A stretch of 64,000 nt of DNA from an uncultured Pelagibacteraceae bacterium (GTDB lineage: Bacteria > Pseudomonadota > Alphaproteobacteria > Pelagibacterales > Pelagibacteraceae): NCBI GenBank assembly GCA_902597725.1, contig CACJYQ010000005.1, positions 1-64,000 of the forward strand. The letters run 5' to 3'. Under the pieces are notes generated by a model that saw only the letters and a list, made by a program, of their open reading frames with translations, ran no database searches and was not told the origin of the DNA. The position numbers and the translations under genes are program-made. Each line of letters starts with the position of its first letter. Position 1 is the stretch's first letter. This document shows positions 1 through 10,740 of the stretch, one piece after another.

Positions 1-1440
1 TTGCTAGTGATGCAAACGATGCCACAATATGCTGTATTGGTTCCAGCATTAGTTCTTTTTGGAGTAGGTGACCATGCTGCTGTGATTATTACCATGGTTG
101 TAGCAATACCACCGATGATATTATTAACTCTTTTAGGTCTAAGAGCAGTGCCTCCAGAAGTTATTGAAGCTGGAAGGATGAGTGGATGTAATAATTTTCA
201 ATTAATGTTTAAAGTATTAATTCCAACTGCTAGGAGAGATATTTTAATCGGGGTTAACCAAGTCATCATGGTGTGTTTTTCAATGGCAGTTATCTCAGCT
301 TTTATTGGAGCAAAAGGTTTAGGGTTTAATTTATTGTTGGCTCTAAACCAATTAAACATTGGACTAGCTTTAGAAGCGGGCTTATGTATCAGTTTAATTG
401 CAATTCTTTTAGATAAAATGTCTTTAGCTTGGGCAAATAAACAAACAGATTATTTTGGTAATCTTACTTTCTATCAAAGAAACAAAAATCTTTTATTTTT
501 TGGAGTTATATTTGTTGTTGGAATAATATTAGCTTACATTGGAACTTTTTTATTCAAAGATACTTTCAATTATTTATTTGAAATTCCACATAACAAAGGA
601 ATATCAACTGCTGATTTTTGGAACAAAGGAGTAGATTGGATTTTTGAGACTTTCTTTGTTTACATTAAAGCGTTCAATACGTGGTTGATACAAGATGTAC
701 TTCAGCCAATGAGAGCATTGTATTTAAGAATGCCTGCAATCGCTACTATAGTTTTAGTTGTTGGTGCAGGATATTTAATTGGTGGCTTACGTTCAGCATT
801 GGTAGTTTGTGCTTTGACACTTTTTATTGCCTTCAGCCCCTGGTGGGATAGAGCTTTAGTTACGGCATATATGGCAACTTTTGGAGTTGTTGTTTCATGT
901 ATCATTGGATTTACAGTAGGAACTTTGTGTTTCCAAAATAAACATTCAGCAAACTTTATGTTGGGCGTTTGCGATATTTTTCAAACATTCCCATCTTTTG
1001 TATATTTAATTCCAGTAATGATGTTATTTGGTATCACAGATACATCTGTACTTATTGCAGTTATAGTTTATGCAACGATACCTGCTACAAGATATACAAT
1101 TGAGGGACTAAGAAGTGTCCCATCTGGTCTACATGATGCTGCAACCATGTCGGGTGTAAATAAATTTCAAAGATTGACTAAAATTGAATTTCCTTTGGCG
1201 TTCCCACATATGATGCTTGGTATAAATCAAACAATTGTTTTTGCTTTATTCATGGTAATTATCGGGGCATTTATTGGAACAGAAGATTTAGGACAATATA
1301 TATTAAAAGCATTATCTGATAAAAAAGGCGCTGGAATTGGATTAACACTTGGTATCTGTGTAGCTTTCATAGCTTTAATATTTGATAATTTGATTAGAGC
1401 CTATGTCCAAAAAAGAAAAAAACATTTAGGTATTGATTAA
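1..1440 (+). CDS. Glycine betaine/proline/TMAO-type ABC transporter permease (two permease domains), probably 5'-truncated by the window edge
   Basis: Two repeats of the BPD permease EAA-type region (EAGRMSGCNNFQLMFKVLIPTARRDI and DAATMSGVNKFQRLTKIEFPLAFPHM); the ORF is open at base 1. Neighbouring tmm suggests a TMAO/betaine substrate (inference). Confidence 0.85.
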   Translation: MLVMQTMPQYAVLVPALVLFGVGDHAAVIITMVVAIPPMILLTLLGLRAVPPEVIEAGRMSGCNNFQLMFKVLIPTARRDILIGVNQVIMVCFSMAVISAFIGAKGLGFNLLLALNQLNIGLALEAGLCISLIAILLDKMSLAWANKQTDYFGNLTFYQRNKNLLFFGVIFVVGIILAYIGTFLFKDTFNYLFEIPHNKGISTADFWNKGVDWIFETFFVYIKAFNTWLIQDVLQPMRALYLRMPAIATIVLVVGAGYLIGGLRSALVVCALTLFIAFSPWWDRALVTAYMATFGVVVSCIIGFTVGTLCFQNKHSANFMLGVCDIFQTFPSFVYLIPVMMLFGITDTSVLIAVIVYATIPATRYTIEGLRSVPSGLHDAATMSGVNKFQRLTKIEFPLAFPHMMLGINQTIVFALFMVIIGAFIGTEDLGQYILKALSDKKGAGIGLTLGICVAFIALIFDNLIRAYVQKRKKHLGID

Positions 1441-1447
1441 TCTTATA

Positions 1448-2779
1448 TTATTTGTCTAAAAAAGTTTTTGAAGAGTCGTCCATAGCAGTTGCCCATGGCG
1501 TATGATGAATAGGAGCAACTGAGCCAGTTACAGGAGATGAAAAAGATTTATTTCTATATGTTGAAATATCTTCTACTTTATGATGTTCCCATTCTTTAAA
1601 GTGTTTTCTTATTAACTCAAAATCAATTTTTGGATAATCAGACATTTCATGAAGCTCTTTTGTATACTCAGTTTGAAAATCAATCATTTGATCAGGGTTC
1701 TCTAGCTTTTCTTCCATTGCAACCCATTTATTAATATCTTTATCAACTTCATCATTACTAGGTATTTTGATTTTATTCATAATAACATCTCTTGCGTACC
1801 AAGCTTGGCAATCAAACATATTAAATGTATGGAATTGATCTTGCATACCAAGATATAAAAGTTTGTGATTATCTTGCCAAACCACTCCTTTATATAATTT
1901 TGGTGGATAAAGTCTGTTTCTAGTTTTTAATTGTAAATTTTCCTCTAAAAATGGAAAATGATGAAGGTAACCAGTGCATAAAATTACAACGTCAGCCTCT
2001 TGTTCAGTGCCATCTTTAAAGATTGCTTTTTTTCCTACTAATTTGTCAAGATAATAAACCTCTTTCATTCCATCAGGCCATTTAAATCCCATCGGGTTAT
2101 GTCTATAACCAATAGTAACACTTTTAGCCCCGTATTTATTACATTGAAGAGCGATGTCTTCTGCCGAATAACTACTACCTAGTACTATTACATTTTTATC
2201 TCTAAACTCTTCTGCATCTCTAAAATCATGAGAATGCATTATTCTTCCAGGAAATGTATCCATTCCTTCGTATTCTGGAATAAAAGGAACAGAAAAATGA
2301 CCAGTTGAAACAACAACAAAATCAAAATTATCTTTTAATACTTTATTGTTAACTTTATCTTGATAACTAAGTTCGAATTTGTCATTTTTAAAAATAGTGT
2401 TAATAACTCTAGTGTTAAATTTAATCTTTTTTTTTAAATTTCCTTTACTTACTCTTCCAACAATATAGTTATATAAAACTTCTCTAGGTGGAAAGGATGG
2501 TATCGGCTTTCCAAAATGCTCATCAAAAGAATAATCAGCAAATTCTAAACATTCTTTTGGTCCATTTGACCAAAGATATCTATACATACTGTTAGGCACA
2601 GGGTCCCCGTATTGATCAGATCCTGTTCGCCAACTATAATTCCATAAACCACCCCAATCTTCTTGTTTTTCAAAACAAACAACTTCAGGGATTTTTTCAC
2701 CATTTTTTTCTGCTAGTTCAAAAGACCGTAACATTGATAGTCCACAAGGTCCTGCACCAATAATTGCTACTTTTGTCAT
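1448..2779 (-). CDS. tmm: Flavin-containing monooxygenase, trimethylamine monooxygenase-like
   Basis: N-terminal GAGPCGLS FAD motif, FMO-type MHSHDFRDAEEFRDKNVIVLGSSYSAEDIA, C-terminal APIHHTPWATAMDDS; close to marine Tmm sequences as I remember them. Confidence 0.85.
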   Translation of the reverse strand: MTKVAIIGAGPCGLSMLRSFELAEKNGEKIPEVVCFEKQEDWGGLWNYSWRTGSDQYGDPVPNSMYRYLWSNGPKECLEFADYSFDEHFGKPIPSFPPREVLYNYIVGRVSKGNLKKKIKFNTRVINTIFKNDKFELSYQDKVNNKVLKDNFDFVVVSTGHFSVPFIPEYEGMDTFPGRIMHSHDFRDAEEFRDKNVIVLGSSYSAEDIALQCNKYGAKSVTIGYRHNPMGFKWPDGMKEVYYLDKLVGKKAIFKDGTEQEADVVILCTGYLHHFPFLEENLQLKTRNRLYPPKLYKGVVWQDNHKLLYLGMQDQFHTFNMFDCQAWYARDVIMNKIKIPSNDEVDKDINKWVAMEEKLENPDQMIDFQTEYTKELHEMSDYPKIDFELIRKHFKEWEHHKVEDISTYRNKSFSSPVTGSVAPIHHTPWATAMDDSSKTFLDK

Positions 2780-2856
2780 TAATCTACTAAATTAAATAAT
2801 TATTTCTGTATTTTACTAACAAAATGATGACAATTACAATAAAATAATTACTTGTT

Positions 2857-3819
2857 ATGAAAAATATCTTAGTTATTGGTGGAGGTGCAATGGGCTCTGC
2901 ATTTACAATCCCAAGTTTAGAAAATAAAAATAATGTTACAATTACTGAGCCCTATAGCAAAAGATTTATTAAAGATTTATCTTCAAAAAAAAAATTTCAT
3001 TCTGCTCTTAAGATAAAATTACCAAAACAATTAAAATTTAGAAAATTTTCAAAAAATTTATTAAAAGAAAATTTTGATCTAATAGTAATAGCCTTAAGTC
3101 TCCCAGGTATTGATTTTATTGGTAAAGAATTAAAAGATTTAAGAGTTAAATCACCAATTTTGGTTCTTACTAAAGGGTTAAAATTTGAAAAAAAAAAAAA
3201 TAAGATATTAACAATTTCACAACAACTGCAAAAAAACTATAATCTAAAAAATATTTCAGTACTAAAAGGACCTTGTTTGGCAAAAGAATTAGCCAGAAAA
3301 AATCAAACTAGTGTGATTATAGCAAATAAGAATATTAACATTGCAAAATCTATAGGAAGAAAAATTTCTACTAAATATTATTTAACAGAATACTCCCGGG
3401 ATGTAGTAGGAGTAGAGGTCTGTTCAGCAATTAAAAATATATATTCAATGATCATTGGAGCTGGTCAAAGTCTTAACTCTTCATCTAATTTATTTCAAAA
3501 AGCAGTTTTTGAAATGAGATATTTAAATAGATATTTTAAAGGTAAAGATGAAACAATCCTTGGGCTCGCTGGAGTGGGTGACCTTTACGTTAGTGCTGCT
3601 GGTGGAAGAAATAGTAAAATGGGTAGTTTTTTAGGTAAAGGATTCACATTTAAAACTGCAAAAAAAAGATTCATGCCTAAAGAAACTGTTGAAGGTGAAG
3701 AACTTGCAAAAGAAATTGCACCATTTATTTTAAAAAAAATTGATAAGAAGAAAATTCCATTGATGATTAATTTACTTAAAACAATTAAACAGAATAAAAA
3801 ACTTAATATAAAAGTTTAA
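2857..3819 (+). CDS. NAD(P)-dependent glycerol-3-phosphate dehydrogenase-like protein (GpsA family)
   Basis: [11 protein letters not shown] Rossmann start, [29 protein letters not shown] and AGVGDLYVS motifs of the GPDH family. Confidence 0.8.
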   Translation: MKNILVIGGGAMGSAFTIPSLENKNNVTITEPYSKRFIKDLSSKKKFHSALKIKLPKQLKFRKFSKNLLKENFDLIVIALSLPGIDFIGKELKDLRVKSPILVLTKGLKFEKKKNKILTISQQLQKNYNLKNISVLKGPCLAKELARKNQTSVIIANKNINIAKSIGRKISTKYYLTEYSRDVVGVEVCSAIKNIYSMIIGAGQSLNSSSNLFQKAVFEMRYLNRYFKGKDETILGLAGVGDLYVSAAGGRNSKMGSFLGKGFTFKTAKKRFMPKETVEGEELAKEIAPFILKKIDKKKIPLMINLLKTIKQNKKLNIKV

Positions 3820-5501
3820 AATAGACCTTCTATATCACCATCTTTATTAAGCTTAATAGAGTCAGCTGCGGGTACTCTTGGAAGTCCCGGCATTGTCATG
3901 ATTGCTCCACAAACAACAACAATAAATTCTGCACCTGATGAAAGCCTAATCTCTCTAATTGGCAAAGAATGACCTGTCGGAGCACCTTTTAGACTAGGAT
4001 CTGTAGAAAAACTATATTGAGTTTTCGCAACACATATAGGCAATTCACCATATCCAGCTTCTTCAAAGTTTTTTAATTGATCTCTTATTTTTGTATCTGC
4101 GATAACTTCATCAGCTCTATAGATTTCTTTTGCTATTGTTTCTATCTTTTTGAAAAGGGGAGTTTTACTTTCATATAAAAATTTAAATTTAGCTTCATTC
4201 TTCTCACATAAATCTGTTACATGTTTAGCCAAATCTTTTGTTCCTTCACCACCATTAGCCCAATGTTTACAAATACTAGCATTTACTCCTAGCTTTTTGC
4301 AAAATTCTACTAAAGCATTTACTTCTTTATCTGTGTCTTTTATAAAGTGATTTATGGCTACGGCCACTGGCAAACCAAATTTTTTTACGTTTTCAATATG
4401 TCTTTCAAGGTTTATCAATCCTTTTTTTAGTGCATCAACATTTTCATTTTTTAAATCATCTTTTGCAACACCACCATGCATCTTTAAAGCTCTTATAGTT
4501 GCAACTATAACAATGCAACTTGGTTTTAAATTTGATTTTCTACATTTAATATCTAAAAATTTTTCAGCTCCTAAATCTGCACCGAAACCTGCTTCAGTTA
4601 CAACATAGTCAGCAAGTTTTAATCCAGCTTTAGTCGCAATTACTGAATTACATCCATGTGCAATATTTGCGAACGGTCCACCGTGAATTATTGCAGGATT
4701 ATTTTCCAATGTTTGTGTAATATTGGGTCTGATTGCTTCTTTAAGCAAAACAGTCATTGGTCCATGTGCATTTAAATCTTTAGCGTAGATTGGTTTTTTT
4801 TCTCGAGTGTATGCTACTGTAATATTTCCAATCCTTTTTTCTAAATCTTCAAGATTATTAGCGAGACAAAAGATAGCCATTATCTCAGAAGCAACCGTGA
4901 TATCAAAACCATCTTCTCTTGGAAAACCATTAGCAACACCGCCAAGGTTAATATTAATTGATCTTAAAGCTCTGTCGTTCATATCCATAACTCTTTTCCA
5001 AACAATTCTTCTGACATCTATGTTTAATTTATTTCCCCAGTAGATATGATTATCAATTAAAGCAGATAAAAGATTATGTGCTGATGTTATTGCGTGAAAA
5101 TCTCCAGTAAAGTGAAGATTAATTTGTTCCATTGGAACTACCTGAGCATATCCTCCTCCTGCAGCACCACCTTTCATACCAAAAGATGGACCTAGACTTG
5201 GTTCCCTTAAACATACAATAGATTTTTTTCCAATTTTATTTAGTCCATCGTTTAATCCAACAGAAGTGGTTGTTTTACCTTCCCCAGCAGGAGTTGGAGT
5301 TATTGCCGTAACTAAAATCAATTTACCGTCTGGCTTATCTTTTAATGTATTTAAGTATTCCAAGTTTATTTTTGCAATATGTCTGCCCATCGGGCTAAAA
5401 GCTGAACTTTCGTCTGGAACATTTACTTTCGCTAAGATTTCCTTTATTGGAAGCATTTTTGCTTCACGAGCAATTTGAATATCTGATTTTATGTCGCTCA
5501 T
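3816..5501 (-). CDS. fhs: Formate--tetrahydrofolate ligase
   Basis: [17 protein letters not shown]-loop, [44 protein letters not shown]; full length 561 aa. Confidence 0.97.
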   Translation of the reverse strand: MSDIKSDIQIAREAKMLPIKEILAKVNVPDESSAFSPMGRHIAKINLEYLNTLKDKPDGKLILVTAITPTPAGEGKTTTSVGLNDGLNKIGKKSIVCLREPSLGPSFGMKGGAAGGGYAQVVPMEQINLHFTGDFHAITSAHNLLSALIDNHIYWGNKLNIDVRRIVWKRVMDMNDRALRSININLGGVANGFPREDGFDITVASEIMAIFCLANNLEDLEKRIGNITVAYTREKKPIYAKDLNAHGPMTVLLKEAIRPNITQTLENNPAIIHGGPFANIAHGCNSVIATKAGLKLADYVVTEAGFGADLGAEKFLDIKCRKSNLKPSCIVIVATIRALKMHGGVAKDDLKNENVDALKKGLINLERHIENVKKFGLPVAVAINHFIKDTDKEVNALVEFCKKLGVNASICKHWANGGEGTKDLAKHVTDLCEKNEAKFKFLYESKTPLFKKIETIAKEIYRADEVIADTKIRDQLKNFEEAGYGELPICVAKTQYSFSTDPSLKGAPTGHSLPIREIRLSSGAEFIVVVCGAIMTMPGLPRVPAADSIKLNKDGDIEGLF

Positions 5502-5627
5502 TGAATTTTATAAAAAATAATAAAAAACTGGTCGATTAGTATCTCTTTTTAAAGCCTTTGGAAATATCTAAAAATTATATATAAAAAAAATATGAACTAT
5601 TTATACTCATTATTATAAAATTTAATC

Positions 5628-6884
5628 ATGCAAAAATATTCAGTTTTTAGTCTTGTTAAAAATGCCCTTTCAAATCACGAAAATTGGGACTTAGCTTGGA
5701 AAGATCCAACTCCTAAGAAAGAGTATGATGTTGTTATTATTGGTGGTGGCGGACATGGTTTAGCAACAGCATATTATCTAGCTAAAGAACATAATATTAC
5801 CAATGTCGCTATAATCGAAAAAGGTTGGATTGGTGGAGGCAATGTTGGTCGAAACACTACAATAATTAGATCAAATTATATGCATGATGACAATGCATTA
5901 TTCAGTGAATTTGGAATGGATCTTTGGAGAAGAATGAGTCAAGATTTGAATTACAATGTGATGTTTTCTCCAAGAGGAATAATAAATCTTGCTCACTCAG
6001 ATGCACAAATGAATACTTACGCTCGAAGAGGAAATTCAATGAGATTAAACGGTATCGATGCAGTTCTCTTAAATAGGGAAGAAGTGAGAGAAATTATTCC
6101 TATGGCTGATTTTTCTGAGAATGTACGATTTCCAATCTTTGGTGGATTAATGCAGCCTAGTGCGGGAACAGCAAGACACGATGCTGTAGCTTGGGGTTAT
6201 GCACGTCAGGCAGATGATATGGGTGTAGACATAATTCAAAATTGTGAAGTAATTGGATTTGATGTTTCTGCAGGTAAAATTAACGGAGTGAGAACTTCTC
6301 GTGGAGACATTAAAGCAAAAAAAATTGGATTATGTGTTGCAGGTAGTACAAATATTTTAGCTGAAAAATTAAATATGACATTGCCAATTGAGACTCATCT
6401 ACTGCAAGCATGTGTATCTGAGCCAGTAAAACCGGTTTTAGATAAAGTAGTTACTTTTGGTGCTGGACATTTTTATATAAGCCAGTCTGACAAAGGTGAA
6501 ATGGTTATGGGCGGTGATCTTGATGGCTACAATAGTTATGCACAAAGAGGCAATCTTCCAACTCTTCAACATGTTTTAACCGAAGGAATTGCAATGATGC
6601 CTTTCCTAAGTAAATTGAAAATGCTTAGAACTTGGGGTGGAATAATGGATATGTCTATGGACGGCTCACCAATAATAGACAAAACTCATATTGAAGGTTT
6701 GTATTTAAATTGTGGTTGGTGCTATGGTGGATTTAAAGCAACACCTGCATCTGGCTGGACATTTGCACACACAATTGCACAAGATAGAGTTCATGAATTA
6801 AATGCAGGCTATAGTTTAAATAGATTTAATACTGGTCACTTACTTGACGAAAAGGGACTTGGTACCAAAACCTGGATTTCATAA
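5628..6884 (+). CDS. soxB: Sarcosine oxidase beta subunit
   Basis: FAD-binding GGGGHGLATAYYLA, WGGIMDMSMDGSPIIDKT; followed by soxD, soxA, soxG. Confidence 0.95.
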   Translation: MQKYSVFSLVKNALSNHENWDLAWKDPTPKKEYDVVIIGGGGHGLATAYYLAKEHNITNVAIIEKGWIGGGNVGRNTTIIRSNYMHDDNALFSEFGMDLWRRMSQDLNYNVMFSPRGIINLAHSDAQMNTYARRGNSMRLNGIDAVLLNREEVREIIPMADFSENVRFPIFGGLMQPSAGTARHDAVAWGYARQADDMGVDIIQNCEVIGFDVSAGKINGVRTSRGDIKAKKIGLCVAGSTNILAEKLNMTLPIETHLLQACVSEPVKPVLDKVVTFGAGHFYISQSDKGEMVMGGDLDGYNSYAQRGNLPTLQHVLTEGIAMMPFLSKLKMLRTWGGIMDMSMDGSPIIDKTHIEGLYLNCGWCYGGFKATPASGWTFAHTIAQDRVHELNAGYSLNRFNTGHLLDEKGLGTKTWIS

Positions 6885-7154
6885 ATGCTCCATATTAAAT
6901 GTCCACACTGTGGAATTAGATCACAGAATGAGTTTTCATATGGTGGTGATGCAACTATCAAACGACCAGAATTAGGAAAAGAAATATCTGATCAAGATTG
7001 GGATAATTTTGTTTACAATAGAAAAAGCTTAAGAGGAAAGCATTGGGAGTTATGGCAACATTTATCAGGTTGTAGACAATGGATTAAAGTTCAGAGAGAT
7101 ACAGCTACTCATGAAATTTTTAAAACTCTAAAAGCAAACGAAGAAATTTCATAA
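6885..7154 (+). CDS. soxD: Sarcosine oxidase delta subunit
   Basis: CPHCGIRSQNEFSYGGDA with C-terminal WxHLSGCRQW; position in operon. Confidence 0.95.
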   Translation: MLHIKCPHCGIRSQNEFSYGGDATIKRPELGKEISDQDWDNFVYNRKSLRGKHWELWQHLSGCRQWIKVQRDTATHEIFKTLKANEEIS

Positions 7155-10150
7155 TGACACAAAGTTTTAGATTAGAAAGTGGTGGATTAATAAATAGAGA
7201 TAAAAAAATTTCTTTTAAATTCAACGGTAAAAATTATTTTGGTTATGAGGGTGATACTCTAGCTTCTGCATTAATTGCTAATGGAGTTCATCTTATTGGA
7301 AGAAGCTTTAAATATCATAGACCCAGAGGTTTCTTTGGTGCCGGAGTTGATGAGCCGTATGCAATAGTTCAATTATATAGAAATGGTGAAACAGAACCAA
7401 ATATAAAAGCTACTGAACAAGAACTTTTTGAGGGTTTAGAAGCAAAAAGTGTAAATTGTTGGCCAAGTGTGAATTTTGATATTGGAGCTATAAATAATTT
7501 TTTAAAAATATTTCTCCCAGCTGGTTTTTATTACAAGACTTTTATGTGGCCAAAAAGTTTTTGGTATAAAATTTATGAGCCATTTATCAGAAGAGCTGCT
7601 GGTTTGGGTACAGCATCCATAAAACATGACAAAGAGAGATATGAGCATAAATATGAATATTGTGATGTGTTAATAACAGGCTCAGGTCCTTCTGGATTAG
7701 CTAGCGCTTATTCAGCTGCAAAAAATGGTGCAAAAGTAATTCTCGCAGAGGACAAATCACGATTTGGAGGAACTTTATTAACTAGTGAAGTAAATATTGG
7801 TAATCAATCAGGTAAAGAGTGGGCAGATAGTATCATTTCAGAGCTTAAAGAAATGCCTAATGTTACTGTAAAAAACAGATCTCAAGTTTTTGGTTATTAT
7901 GATCATAACATGTTGGTTATGTCTGAAAGAATTAGTGACCATTTACCAAAAACAAAAAAATTTCATCCAAAGCAAAGACTTTGGTATATTAGAGCAAAAG
8001 AAGTATTAATCTCATCTGGATCTATAGAGAGACCTATTGTATTTGGTAATAATGACACTCCTGGCGTAATGTTGTCCTCAGCTGCCAAGGAATACATGAA
8101 AGTGTATGGAGTATTAGTTGGAAAAAAACCGCTTGTTTTTACAAATAATGACAGTGGTTATGAAACAGCAATTGAATTTAAAAAGAATGGTATCGATCCA
8201 ATAATTTTAGATACAAGAAAAGAGCCTCAATCAGAGATTATCGAAGAAGCAAAAAATATGAATATCAATATTAAAAATTCATATGTAGTTGTAGCTGCTC
8301 AAGGATATAAAAAAGTAAAATCAGCTGACATAGCTAAAATTTCAGATAATAAAGAGGAACTTGGATCAATTGAAAATATTGAGTGTGATTGTATTTGTGT
8401 TTCTGGGTTTTGGACACCTACAATTCATTTGGCATCACAATCTGGAAATAAAACAAAATTCAATGAAGATATTGATGCATTTGTTCCTGGTATATCTAAA
8501 CAAAATGAAAAAACCTTAGGGGCCGCAAATGGAATTTACACTTTAGAGGAGACATTAAAAGACTCATTTGAAAAAGGAAACCAATTATCAAAAAAAATAA
8601 CAAATAATGAGAACAAGGTCTCTTTTCCTAATGTTGTTGAAAAGAAATCTACAGTACATGATAAATTTTGGTGCGTACCCCTACCAAAGGGAAAAAACTA
8701 CAAAAGATTTTTAGATTTCCAAAATGATGTTGCAGTTTCTGATATAGAGATAGCTCTTAAAGAAGGGTATAGGTCTATTGAACATGTGAAAAGATACACT
8801 ACACTTGGTATGGCTACAGACCAAGGTAAGACAAGTAATCTTAATGGTTTACAATTAGTGTCGAAAATTGAAAATAAGGTTGTACCAGCAGTTGGGCACA
8901 CAACCTTTAGACCACCTTATTCACCAGTTTCTATTGGAGCAATTGTTGGAAGGGAAGTAGGAAAACATTCAAAACCAACAAGAAAATCTCCAATGCATTC
9001 ATGGCATGAAAAAAATAATGCAGTCTTTGTTGATGCTGGTGTATGGTTAAGACCAAGGTATTACAAACGTGGTGAAGAGAATTTATTTGAGGCATCAAAA
9101 AGAGAGGCTAAAAATGTTAGAACTAATGTTGGCGTTTGTGACGTAACCACTTTAGGTAAAATTGATATTAAAGGACCAGATGCGGCGGAGCTTCTAAATA
9201 GAGTTTACACAAATGCTTGGTTAAAATTGCCAGTTGGCAAGGCAAGATATGGTGTGATGTTGAGAGAAGATGGAATTGTTATGGATGATGGAACAACGAC
9301 AAGAATATCAGAAAATCATTACCATATGACTACAACAACTGCTCAAGCTGCTAATGTTTTATCGCATTTAGAATATTACCTACAACTTGTTTGGCCAGAA
9401 TTAAATGTAAATGTAGTTTCAACGACAGAACAGTGGGCGGGAGCAGCAATTGCTGGACCAAAATCAAGAGAATTATTAAAAAAACTTTTTCCAAAATCTG
9501 ATGTTACGAATGAAGGACTTCCTTTTATGGGATACATGGAAGGTGATTTATTTGGAGTAAAAGCAAAAATTTTTAGAATTTCATTTTCTGGTGAACTTGC
9601 ATACGAAGTAAATGTTGAGTCAGACAATGGATATTTTATGTGGGAAAAAATAATAGAAGCTGGAGAAGAGTTTGGAATTCAACCATATGGAACAGAAGCA
9701 CTATCGACCTTAAGAATAGAGATGGGGCATGTTGCAGGTTCAGAGCTTGACGGAAGAACTATTCCTTATGACAATTCACTTGAGGGACTATTGAGTAAAA
9801 AGAAAGATTTTATTGGAAAAAGATCTTTATCAAGAAGAGCTTTTGCAGCTGAAGATAGACAAAAAATTGTTGGTGTTGTCCCATTAGATAAAAAAACAAG
9901 CATTCCAGAGGGATCTCATTTAGTTAAAGATGCAAATGCACCACTTCCAAATCCAAAATTAGGTTATATTTCAGCTTCATGTTGGAGTGTTGAACACGAT
10001 AATCCATTTTCACTAGCAATTCTAAAGGATGGAAAGAATATGATAGGAGAAAAGTTATTTGTTATGTCTCCTCTAAAAAATAAAGTAATCCCAGTCGAGA
10101 TAGTGTCTTCACATTATGTTGACCCAAAAGGTGAGCGAGTTAGATCATGA
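7154..10150 (+). CDS. soxA: Sarcosine oxidase alpha subunit
   Basis: 998 aa; N-terminal FNGKNYFGYEGDTLASALIANGVHLIGRSFKYHRPRG, central FAD domain, C-terminal GcvT-like folate domain. Confidence 0.96.
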   Translation: MTQSFRLESGGLINRDKKISFKFNGKNYFGYEGDTLASALIANGVHLIGRSFKYHRPRGFFGAGVDEPYAIVQLYRNGETEPNIKATEQELFEGLEAKSVNCWPSVNFDIGAINNFLKIFLPAGFYYKTFMWPKSFWYKIYEPFIRRAAGLGTASIKHDKERYEHKYEYCDVLITGSGPSGLASAYSAAKNGAKVILAEDKSRFGGTLLTSEVNIGNQSGKEWADSIISELKEMPNVTVKNRSQVFGYYDHNMLVMSERISDHLPKTKKFHPKQRLWYIRAKEVLISSGSIERPIVFGNNDTPGVMLSSAAKEYMKVYGVLVGKKPLVFTNNDSGYETAIEFKKNGIDPIILDTRKEPQSEIIEEAKNMNINIKNSYVVVAAQGYKKVKSADIAKISDNKEELGSIENIECDCICVSGFWTPTIHLASQSGNKTKFNEDIDAFVPGISKQNEKTLGAANGIYTLEETLKDSFEKGNQLSKKITNNENKVSFPNVVEKKSTVHDKFWCVPLPKGKNYKRFLDFQNDVAVSDIEIALKEGYRSIEHVKRYTTLGMATDQGKTSNLNGLQLVSKIENKVVPAVGHTTFRPPYSPVSIGAIVGREVGKHSKPTRKSPMHSWHEKNNAVFVDAGVWLRPRYYKRGEENLFEASKREAKNVRTNVGVCDVTTLGKIDIKGPDAAELLNRVYTNAWLKLPVGKARYGVMLREDGIVMDDGTTTRISENHYHMTTTTAQAANVLSHLEYYLQLVWPELNVNVVSTTEQWAGAAIAGPKSRELLKKLFPKSDVTNEGLPFMGYMEGDLFGVKAKIFRISFSGELAYEVNVESDNGYFMWEKIIEAGEEFGIQPYGTEALSTLRIEMGHVAGSELDGRTIPYDNSLEGLLSKKKDFIGKRSLSRRAFAAEDRQKIVGVVPLDKKTSIPEGSHLVKDANAPLPNPKLGYISASCWSVEHDNPFSLAILKDGKNMIGEKLFVMSPLKNKVIPVEIVSSHYVDPKGERVRS

Positions 10151-10734
10151 GTTTAATTTCTGCACTAGCCAATGTTCACCATCAAGGACAATTTGGAGAT
10201 TTTGAGGATAAGAAAGGGGATGACCTTTTAAAAATCTCAGAGAAAAAAAATTTATTAATTGTGCAAATTGTACAGTTCAAAAATTCTAATATTCCAATTG
10301 AAAGTATAGATATTGACGGTTTAAAATTTAAAGACTCTCCTTTAAACGTTAGTTTTAATGATAACACAAGAATTTTATGGAATGGTCCAAAAAATTGGTT
10401 ATTGGTTTCTTCAAAAAAAGATTTAATTAAAAGCATTTCTTCAACATGTAAAGAAACAGATTTTGCTGTTACTGATTTATCTCATTCAAGAGCTATAATT
10501 GATATAGAGGGTAATTATGCAATAGAAGTTTTAAAAAAAGGATCACCATTTGATTTTGATGTTTTAAAGAAAAATAATTCAATTAATTCTTTATATAATA
10601 ATATTGCTTTTACAGTAGATTTACAGAATGACAATCCATTCAAAGTAAGGTTATTTACTTTAAGAAGTTTTGGGGAGTCTTTACACCACTCTATTACTGA
10701 TGCATCATTAGAGTTTGGTTACGAAAATAAATAG
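10147..10734 (+). CDS. soxG: Sarcosine oxidase gamma subunit
   Basis: Overlaps the soxA stop; VTDLSHSRAIIDIEG and C-terminal SFGESLHHSITDASLEFG. Confidence 0.85.
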   Translation: MSLISALANVHHQGQFGDFEDKKGDDLLKISEKKNLLIVQIVQFKNSNIPIESIDIDGLKFKDSPLNVSFNDNTRILWNGPKNWLLVSSKKDLIKSISSTCKETDFAVTDLSHSRAIIDIEGNYAIEVLKKGSPFDFDVLKKNNSINSLYNNIAFTVDLQNDNPFKVRLFTLRSFGESLHHSITDASLEFGYENK

Positions 10735-10740
10735 CTTAGA

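Noticed and set aside
702-905. 67-aa minus-strand ORF
   Set aside because: Antisense to a clear permease gene; no family features.
4150-5478. Four plus-strand ORFs antisense to fhs
   Set aside because: Shadow ORFs opposite a highly conserved gene; Ser/Phe/Leu-rich composition typical of reverse-complement frames.
5502-5627. Possible riboswitch in the fhs/soxB divergent gap
   Set aside because: Checked by eye for glycine, SAM and THF aptamer signatures; none convincing. The gap is long enough for promoters only.
8698-9627. Two minus-strand ORFs inside soxA
   Set aside because: Antisense shadow ORFs, no independent evidence.
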